Shown here: positions 1 to 4,411 of the stretch, piece by piece | Numbering within the stretch: the stretch's first letter is position 1 | How the letters are laid out: every line of letters starts with the position of its first letter | Assembly (NCBI GenBank): GCA_902767195.1 | Contig: CACXGS010000170.1 | Span: forward strand, 1-6,426 | Source of the DNA: an uncultured Lachnospiraceae bacterium | GTDB lineage: Bacteria > Bacillota_A > Clostridia > Lachnospirales > Lachnospiraceae | Direction: 5' to 3' | DNA length: 6,426 nt | Position numbers and translations under genes: made by a program | Notes under the pieces: generated by a model | Told to the model about the DNA's origin: nothing | Databases searched by the model: none | Seen by the model: only the letters and a program-made list of their open reading frames with translations

Positions 1-40
1 CTACATCATGGACAAACTGTTAACCAAACATGTTATCTAA
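1..40 (+). CDS. etfB: Electron transfer flavoprotein beta subunit, C-terminal end (partial)
   Basis: The window opens inside a reading frame (codons from base 2) that encodes YIMDKLLTKHVI and stops at TAA 38-40. A short Asp/Lys/Leu-rich tail directly upstream of etfA is what the C-terminus of a clostridial EtfB looks like, and etfB-etfA is the usual gene order in Firmicutes butyrate clusters. EtfB carries the bifurcating FAD and NADH site in the Bcd-EtfAB complex, none of which is visible here. The gap to the etfA start is 24 bases, consistent with one transcript. Only 12 residues are present, so the assignment rests mainly on context. Confidence 0.7.
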   Translation, partial: YIMDKLLTKHVI

Positions 41-43
41 TGG

Positions 44-59
44 AAAAGGAATGTGGTGA
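44..59 (+). promoter_or_regulatory. Ribosome binding site region of etfA (two candidates)
   Basis: Two Shine-Dalgarno-like stretches compete. AAAAGGA at 44-50 suits GTG 56 (5-base spacing), and GGTGA at 55-59 suits ATG 65 (5-base spacing). The ATG gives an N-terminus MNISEYKGVF that looks like other clostridial EtfA proteins, so it is preferred, but the sequence does not settle the choice. Confidence 0.5.
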
Positions 60-64
60 ATAGA

Positions 65-1102
65 ATGAATATTTCAGAATATAAAGGTGTATTTATTTAC
101 GCTCAGCAGGTTGACAATAAGATTGACAACATTGCTTTCGAGCTGCTTGGAAAAGCAAAAGATCTTGCTGCAGACATAGAGACGAAGGAAGTAACCGCAG
201 TATTGCTTGGTGACGGTGTTACAGGACTTGCTGATAAGTTAGCAGAGTACGGCGCTGACAGAGTGATCGTTGTGGATGATCCTGAACTGAAAGAATACAG
301 GACAGAGCCTTATACAATCGCCCTTACCGAAGTAATCAATAAATATAAGCCGGAGATCATGCTGGTTGGTGCTACAGCCATCGGCCGTGACCTTGGCCCT
401 CGTGTTTCCGCACGTGTTGCTACCGGTCTTACTGCTGACTGTACTGTACTTGAGATTGGTGAGTTCAAGGCACGTGGAGATGATGAGCCTCGTCAGGGAC
501 AGCTTCTTATGACCCGTCCTGCCTTCGGTGGAAATACCATCGCAACCATCGCATGTCCGAACCATCGTCCGCAGATGGCTACAGTACGTCCGGGCGTTAT
601 GCAGAAGAAAGACAAGATTCCGGGAGCTAAGGCTGAGGTTATCGTAGAGAAAGTTGATCTTACACCGAACTCCAAGTTTGTTGAGATTCTTGACATCGTT
701 AAGAGTGTATCCACAACAGTTGACATTGCAGAGGCTAAGATTCTTGTATCCGGCGGTCGTGGAGTAGGATCACCTGAGAACTTTGCCATGCTCGATGATC
801 TTGCAGCAGCCATCGGTGGAACTGTTTCCTGTTCCCGTGCTGTTGTTGACAGCGGATGGAAACCCAAAGATCTTCAGGTTGGACAGACCGGAAAGACCGT
901 TCGTCCTCAGGTTTATTTCGCAATCGGTATCTCCGGAGCAATCCAGCATGTAGCCGGAATGGAAGAGTCCGATATCATCATCGCGATCAACAAGGATCCG
1001 GATGCTCCGATCTTTGATGTAGCAGATTATGGTATTGTCGGCGATGCTCTTAAGATCGTTCCGAAGCTTACTGAGGCAATCAAGGCTCAGGCTGAGAAAT
1101 AA
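65..1102 (+). CDS. etfA: Electron transfer flavoprotein alpha subunit
   Basis: Alpha subunit of the cytoplasmic FAD heterodimer EtfAB. In butyrate-forming clostridia it works with butyryl-CoA dehydrogenase, oxidising NADH and passing electrons to crotonyl-CoA and ferredoxin. The 345-residue product has an N-terminal alpha/beta domain (about 1-195) and the C-terminal FAD-binding domain. FAD-domain landmarks are SGGRGVGSPENF (229-240), SRAVVDSGW (257-265), QVGQTGKTVRP (271-281), YFAIGISGAIQH (284-295), NKDPDAPIF (309-317) and DYGIVGD (321-327). No ferredoxin domain is fused at the N-terminus, so this is the short form expected beside bcd. ATG 65 is preferred because GGTGA lies 5 bases upstream; GTG 56, behind AAAAGGA at 44-50, is a real alternative adding three residues. 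Eleven of 13 Arg codons are CGT, which suggests high expression. An intrinsic terminator follows. Confidence 0.96.
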   Translation: MNISEYKGVFIYAQQVDNKIDNIAFELLGKAKDLAADIETKEVTAVLLGDGVTGLADKLAEYGADRVIVVDDPELKEYRTEPYTIALTEVINKYKPEIMLVGATAIGRDLGPRVSARVATGLTADCTVLEIGEFKARGDDEPRQGQLLMTRPAFGGNTIATIACPNHRPQMATVRPGVMQKKDKIPGAKAEVIVEKVDLTPNSKFVEILDIVKSVSTTVDIAEAKILVSGGRGVGSPENFAMLDDLAAAIGGTVSCSRAVVDSGWKPKDLQVGQTGKTVRPQVYFAIGISGAIQHVAGMEESDIIIAINKDPDAPIFDVADYGIVGDALKIVPKLTEAIKAQAEK

Positions 1103-1139
1103 AGCATACTGCTGAAAAATTACATAATATTAAAGTACG

Positions 1140-1176
1140 AAAGAGGATTACGTTATATATCGTAGTCCTCTTTTTT
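1140..1176 (+). terminator. Rho-independent terminator after etfA
   Basis: AAGAGGATTACG (1141-1152) pairs with CGTAGTCCTCTT (1161-1172) through 12 base pairs, one a T-G wobble. The loop is 8 bases and the arm runs into a six-T tract ending at 1176. It lies 38 bases after the etfA stop and should end the butyrate-cluster transcript, separating it from the secretion genes downstream. Confidence 0.9.
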
Positions 1177-1219
1177 ATGCCTGTTCATTTGTCGCTTCCA
1201 ACGAACAATATGTCAAAAA

Positions 1220-1250
1220 TTAACATTTCTGACAGAAAATGTGTTATAGT
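1220..1250 (+). promoter_or_regulatory. Probable promoter of the WXG100 genes
   Basis: The -10 candidate TATAGT (1245-1250) is preceded by TGT, giving an extended -10 (TGN). The best -35 candidate is TTAACA (1220-1225) with a 19-base spacer, longer than ideal; an extended -10 can compensate for that. The site lies downstream of the etfA terminator and about 85 bases upstream of the first WXG100 gene. Its likely start point is near 1257, which would put the 1280-1313 hairpin in the leader. Confidence 0.5.
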
Positions 1251-1279
1251 GCTTCTTGTAACGGATTGTATTGTTGCAT

Positions 1280-1313
1280 CCCGGTCCCGGTAAAGATATC
1301 TGCCTGGACCGGG
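1280..1313 (+). other. Leader stem-loop upstream of the first WXG100 gene
   Basis: CCCGGTCC (1280-1287) and GGACCGGG (1306-1313) form a perfect 8-bp GC-rich stem with an 18-base loop. It ends 11 bases before the AAAGGAGGAG ribosome binding site and has no T tract, so it is not a terminator. It could protect the 5' end of the transcript or affect access to the ribosome binding site. The pairing is seen directly; the role is inference. Confidence 0.45.
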
Positions 1314-1323
1314 CAAGTGACAG

Positions 1324-1333
1324 AAAGGAGGAG
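1324..1333 (+). promoter_or_regulatory. Ribosome binding site fixing the first WXG100 start
   Basis: The purine-rich AAAGGAGGAG lies a few bases before ATG 1337 and settles the start. The frame is open further back to a TTG at 1271, but that would add 22 residues encoded by the leader hairpin and by this ribosome binding site itself. It would also make the protein longer than a WXG100 protein should be. Confidence 0.85.
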
Positions 1334-1336
1334 CAT

Positions 1337-1627
1337 ATGTCACAGATGATTATTTCCATTTCGGAACTGCAGACGAAGAAGAATACACTGGAACCACTGG
1401 CTGCAACCTTTAAGAAGAAGCTTGATGAGTATAACAGCATCGGCAACCGGCTGCACGGTATGTGGGAAGGGGAAGCCCAGGCCGAATATATGAAGAAGTT
1501 TAAGCTGGATATTAACAAGCTTATTGAATTGTACAATCTGATCATGTCCTTTATACGGATCCTTCAGAAGATTATCGAGCTGTACCGGTCTATGGAACAG
1601 AAGAGTCTGGCGATCAGCAGCAGCTGA
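1337..1627 (+). CDS. WXG100 family type VII secretion protein (EsxA-like)
   Basis: A 96-residue protein with the size and layout of the WXG100 (ESAT-6/EsxA-like) family: two amphipathic helices joined by a Trp-containing turn, here WEG at residues 43-45. These proteins form helical-hairpin dimers, are exported by the EssC-driven type VII system and are often needed for its activity. Helix 1 is about 8-40. Helix 2 is about 47-88 and is unusually hydrophobic (many Leu/Ile between 62 and 83). Near the C-terminus is YRSME (83-87), matching the YxxxD/E export signal. No signal peptide is present, as expected. It is followed after 76 bases by a second WXG100-like gene and probably shares its transcript. 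The family assignment is firm; the particular subgroup is not. Confidence 0.9.
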   Translation: MSQMIISISELQTKKNTLEPLAATFKKKLDEYNSIGNRLHGMWEGEAQAEYMKKFKLDINKLIELYNLIMSFIRILQKIIELYRSMEQKSLAISSS

Positions 1628-1703
1628 TATTGGCAGATATACTTGTAGTGATTCATTATATTCATTTTTATCGTTTGTTTAAAGAAAGGAGGCAGACATC
1701 TTT

Positions 1704-2021
1704 ATGCCAGATATTATCAAGGTTACGCCAGAGGAGCTTGGATCAACGGCAGAATCTTTCCGCACATCCGGCCTGTTGCTTCACAGTATAGCCATGCAGA
1801 TGATGGACACAGTGAACGGGATCAGTCCTTCCGTATGGACCAGCGAAGCTGCCGGTTCTTATCTCAGTAAGTTTAAAGGATTGCAGGCAGACATCAGCAA
1901 GATGGACCAGATGATCAACAAGCAGTCGAACCATTTGAGAGCTGTGGCGGAGAATTATAAGGGAATGGAATCCCAGGCCCACGTTGCGGCATCTTCGCTG
2001 AGGAATAATATTCTTTCCTGA
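1704..2021 (+). CDS. WXG100-like type VII secretion protein, WTS variant
   Basis: A 105-residue helical-hairpin protein of WXG100 size. The turn Trp is present at residue 45 but the motif reads WTS, with Ser in place of the usual Gly. It keeps the surrounding pattern: a VTPEEL-type start, a helix to about 42, then W-S/T-x-x-AAGSYLSKF and a second helix to about 100. YKGME (85-89) fits the YxxxD/E export signal. It is likely a partner or co-substrate of the WXG100 protein upstream, since such proteins often come as heterodimer pairs. The ribosome binding site AAAGGAGG (1685-1692) is strong but sits 11 bases from the ATG, a long spacing that may lower translation. No terminator separates it from the regulator gene downstream. 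Confidence 0.85.
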   Translation: MPDIIKVTPEELGSTAESFRTSGLLLHSIAMQMMDTVNGISPSVWTSEAAGSYLSKFKGLQADISKMDQMINKQSNHLRAVAENYKGMESQAHVAASSLRNNILS

Positions 2022-2090
2022 GCATCTTCTGCCGGGGCAATTTAGAAGGATGCAGAAGCTGTAAGGTAAAGTCAGGGAAAGGCGGTATCG

Positions 2091-2816
2091 ATGATTTCGG
2101 TATATATGTCCTGTTATGAATTGTGTGAAGCACATATAATGGAAGATATGCTGAATGATGTGATGATTCAGTTTGGAGAAGAACAGACAGCATCAGACCT
2201 GCATTCCGTGGAAGCGTGTTTCAGGGACCCTGTTCTGGGAATTCCGGAAATTATCATATATGAACTGAGGAACTCGGAAGACTTCAGGAGACTGCATGAG
2301 TTAAGGAATCTTTTTCCTGCAGCTCAGCTGATGATGATTAATCGAAGCAGGATCCCTTCTCTTAAGCTGCTCGAGCCGGGAATCAATCCGGCTGTCCTGA
2401 CAGATGATTTCCCTGACAAGGCAAGTCTGAAGGGGCTGATGCGTGAGATGGTCATGAGAATATACAGGGATCGGGAAGAATTATCTATAAGAGACCGCCT
2501 GCTGATCAAGCAGGGAGATGAGTTAATTATTCTCCGATATTCTCAGATTATGTATATTGAAGCCAAGGATAAATATATCATTGTTCATTTTCGGAAAGGC
2601 AGTATATCATACAGGGATACACTGAAGACTCTGGAGAGAAAGCTGCCCCCCTGCTTTGTAAGATGTCATCGAAGTATCATAGTGAATCTCCTGTTCGTGT
2701 CCAAAGTCCATCTGTCTATGAGACATATAACCATGGAGGACGGAACCCTTGTTCCATTGTCCAAGTCCTATAAGAATAAGCTCAGTGCCGAATTAATATC
2801 AGGCCTCATGGATTGA
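2091..2816 (+). CDS. LytTR-family DNA-binding regulator with degenerate receiver domain
   Basis: A 241-residue protein with a C-terminal LytTR DNA-binding domain (about 140-237). Signature stretches are the SQIMYIEAKDKY strand (151-162), LERKLPPCFVRCHRSIIVN (181-199) and the late GTLVPLSKSYKNKL (218-231). LytTR proteins such as AgrA and VirR bind direct repeats as dimers and are usually switched by phosphorylation of an N-terminal receiver. Here residues 1-125 have receiver-like length and alternation. Where the acidic pair should be the sequence reads YMSCYELCEAH, and where the phospho-acceptor Asp and following Pro should be it reads PEIIIYELRNSED. A normal phospho-switch is therefore unlikely. 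The start is ATG 2091 with a weak ribosome binding site (AAAGGCGG). The gene follows the WXG100 pair by 69 bases without a terminator, so it probably belongs to that operon. No histidine kinase gene is in the window. Its targets are unknown. Confidence 0.88.
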   Translation: MISVYMSCYELCEAHIMEDMLNDVMIQFGEEQTASDLHSVEACFRDPVLGIPEIIIYELRNSEDFRRLHELRNLFPAAQLMMINRSRIPSLKLLEPGINPAVLTDDFPDKASLKGLMREMVMRIYRDREELSIRDRLLIKQGDELIILRYSQIMYIEAKDKYIIVHFRKGSISYRDTLKTLERKLPPCFVRCHRSIIVNLLFVSKVHLSMRHITMEDGTLVPLSKSYKNKLSAELISGLMD

Positions 2817-2819
2817 CAG

Positions 2820-2848
2820 TTGACCCTTAAGACGGGCAATGGTAAAAT
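2820..2848 (+). promoter_or_regulatory. Strong sigma-A-type promoter of the CoA-transferase gene
   Basis: TTGACC (2820-2825) and TAAAAT (2843-2848) are separated by exactly 17 bases, and TGG before the -10 makes it an extended -10. The predicted start is near 2855, leaving a leader of about 40 bases before ATG 2895. The -35 begins 4 bases after the stop of the LytTR gene (a second TTGACA at 2813-2818 overlaps that stop), so the CoA-transferase can be transcribed independently of the secretion genes. Confidence 0.75.
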
Positions 2849-2894
2849 ATAGCCATCACTTTTCCTGAGAAAGAATCATGTTAAGGAGGCCTTT

Positions 2895-4235
2895 ATGAGC
2901 TATATTAAAGATTATGCACAGAAACTTATTACAGCAGAGGAAGCAGCGAATATAGTGAAGTCCGGTGACTGGGTTGATTACGGATGGACGACAGCGACTC
3001 CGATTGCAGTAGACCATGCGCTGGCAGCTCGCTATGAAGAGTTAGAGAATGTTAATTTTAGAGGCGGCATCCTGATGTGGGAACCGGAGATTTTTAAAGT
3101 CGATAATGTAGCAGATCATTTCACCTGGAATTCATGGCATCTGGGAGGGCCTGAGAGACGTGCTTCCAAGAAAGGCTTTGTCTACTATTCTTCCGTAAAG
3201 TATTCTGAGCTTCCACGCTATTATAGAGAGAATATCGGGCATATTGATGTAGCGATCTTCCAGGTAGCCCCCATGGATAAACATGGTTTCTTTAATTTCG
3301 GACCGAATGCTTCTCATATGAAGGCAGTCTGTGAAGTTTCCGATGTGATTGTTGTTGAAGTGAATGAGAATATGCCCCGCTGCCTTGGCGGATTTGAGGA
3401 AGCGGTTCATATCTCGGATGTAGATTACATTGTAGAAGGAGATAACCCTGCCATCGCTGAACTGGGAGCAGGTGCACCTCCTACCGATGTGGACAGAGCG
3501 GTTGCCCAACTGATCGTTGAGGAGATTCCAAACGGTGCTTGCCTGCAGCTTGGTATAGGCGGTATGCCGAACACAGTAGGGGCCATGATTGCTGAATCAG
3601 ATCTTAAAGATCTGGGTGTTCACACAGAGATGTATGTTGATGCCTTTGTTGATATTGCAAAGGCCGGTAAGATTAACGGATCAAAAAAGAATCTGGATCG
3701 CGGTCGCCAGGTATATGCTTTCGGTGCAGGTACCAAGAAGATGTATGATTATCTGAATGATAATCCGGAATGTATGAGTGCGCCGGTGGATTATACCAAC
3801 AGTGCCAAGACCGTTTCTCAGATCGATAACTTTATTTCTATTAATAATGCTGTTGACATTGACCTTTTCGGTCAGGTCAGCTCCGAGAGTTCCGGTTTTA
3901 AACAGATCAGTGGAGCCGGTGGACAGTTGGATTTCGTGGAGGGCGCCTACCTTTCCAAAGGTGGCAAGAGCTTTATCTGCTGTTCCTCTACCTTTAAGAT
4001 GAAAGACGGAACGATTGCATCAAGAATACGTCCGACATTAACACCTGGCACAATCGTGACAGATACCCGTGCCAATACCAATTATGTGGTAACAGAGTTC
4101 GGAAAGGTGAACCTGAAAGGAAAGTCAACCTGGCAGAGGGCAGAGGCACTGATTAGTATTGCTCATCCTGATTTTAGAGATGAGTTGATTAAAGAAGCAG
4201 AAAAAATGAATATCTGGAGAAGATCAAACAAATAG
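2895..4235 (+). CDS. but: Butyryl-CoA:acetate CoA-transferase
   Basis: A 446-residue family I CoA-transferase (acetyl-CoA hydrolase/transferase fold, cytoplasmic) of full expected length. It is predicted to move CoA from butyryl-CoA to acetate, releasing butyrate and acetyl-CoA, the last step of butyrate formation in many gut clostridia. The likely catalytic Glu, which forms the glutamyl-CoA intermediate, is E245 in [12 protein letters not shown]. Other landmarks are [11 protein letters not shown] (219-229), GAGGQLDF (340-347) and the blocks [10 protein letters not shown] (73-82) and AFVDIAKAG (250-258), which are characteristic of gut But proteins. The ribosome binding site AAGGAGG (2883-2889) is 5 bases from the ATG. 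The gene has its own promoter and terminator, and etfA lies upstream beyond the secretion genes. A closely related 4-hydroxybutyrate or propionate CoA-transferase activity cannot be excluded from sequence, but the But blocks and the butyrate-cluster neighbourhood favour this call. Confidence 0.9.
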   Translation: MSYIKDYAQKLITAEEAANIVKSGDWVDYGWTTATPIAVDHALAARYEELENVNFRGGILMWEPEIFKVDNVADHFTWNSWHLGGPERRASKKGFVYYSSVKYSELPRYYRENIGHIDVAIFQVAPMDKHGFFNFGPNASHMKAVCEVSDVIVVEVNENMPRCLGGFEEAVHISDVDYIVEGDNPAIAELGAGAPPTDVDRAVAQLIVEEIPNGACLQLGIGGMPNTVGAMIAESDLKDLGVHTEMYVDAFVDIAKAGKINGSKKNLDRGRQVYAFGAGTKKMYDYLNDNPECMSAPVDYTNSAKTVSQIDNFISINNAVDIDLFGQVSSESSGFKQISGAGGQLDFVEGAYLSKGGKSFICCSSTFKMKDGTIASRIRPTLTPGTIVTDTRANTNYVVTEFGKVNLKGKSTWQRAEALISIAHPDFRDELIKEAEKMNIWRRSNK

Positions 4236-4275
4236 ATCTTTTTACACTCTGATATATATACATGATAGAGATTAA

Positions 4276-4300
4276 AGCGGGGCCGCAGAGCGGCCCTGCT
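4276..4300 (+). other. GC-rich stem-loop after the CoA-transferase gene
   Basis: AGCGGGGCCGC (4276-4286) pairs with GCGGCCCTGCT (4290-4300): 11 base pairs, one a G-T wobble, with a three-base AGA loop. There is no T tract behind it, so it is unlikely to terminate by itself. Sitting between the stop codon and the terminator 13 bases on, it may act as a 3' barrier that stabilises the mRNA (inference). Confidence 0.5.
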
Positions 4301-4312
4301 CCGGGAACAGCG

Positions 4313-4366
4313 AAAAGACCTGGTACGAAAGAGAAGGAAACAATCTTTTGTGTCGGGTCTTTTTTT
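4313..4366 (+). terminator. Rho-independent terminator after the CoA-transferase gene
   Basis: Bases 4313-4332 pair with 4344-4363 in a 20-bp stem interrupted only by wobble pairs. The outer part is AAAAGACC against GGTCTTTT, the loop is 11 bases, and seven T residues lie at 4360-4366. It ends the CoA-transferase transcript and leaves only 45 bases before essC. The A-rich left arm gives just four T residues on the opposite strand, so bidirectional action would be weak. Confidence 0.9.
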
Positions 4367-4411
4367 GTGGAATCGTGATGCATAGCCTTGTTTAAAGACA
4401 GAGGGAAAGAC

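Noticed and set aside
1271..1336. N-terminal extension of the first WXG100 protein from TTG 1271
   Set aside because: It would translate the leader hairpin and the ribosome binding site itself. The AAAGGAGGAG before ATG 1337 and the usual family length of about 100 residues support the shorter form.
1630..1662. Possible promoter TTGGCA...TATATT before the second WXG100 gene
   Set aside because: The spacer is 21 bases and the boxes are weak. Co-transcription with the first WXG100 gene is simpler.
2026..2058. Inverted repeat CTTCTGC / GCAGAAG between the second WXG100 gene and the LytTR gene
   Set aside because: The 7-bp stem has a 19-base loop and no T tract. It could occur by chance, so it was not called a terminator or regulatory element.
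2816..2824. Single LytTR-like half-site ACAGTTGAC
   Set aside because: No matching second repeat was found about 21 bases on either side, and the match overlaps a -35 box, which explains its bases on its own.
3132..3509. Minus-strand open frame inside the CoA-transferase gene
   Set aside because: It lies opposite a well-conserved enzyme, has no ribosome binding site or recognisable protein features, and is a reading-frame shadow. The other minus-strand frames over etfA, lytTR and essC were rejected for the same reason.
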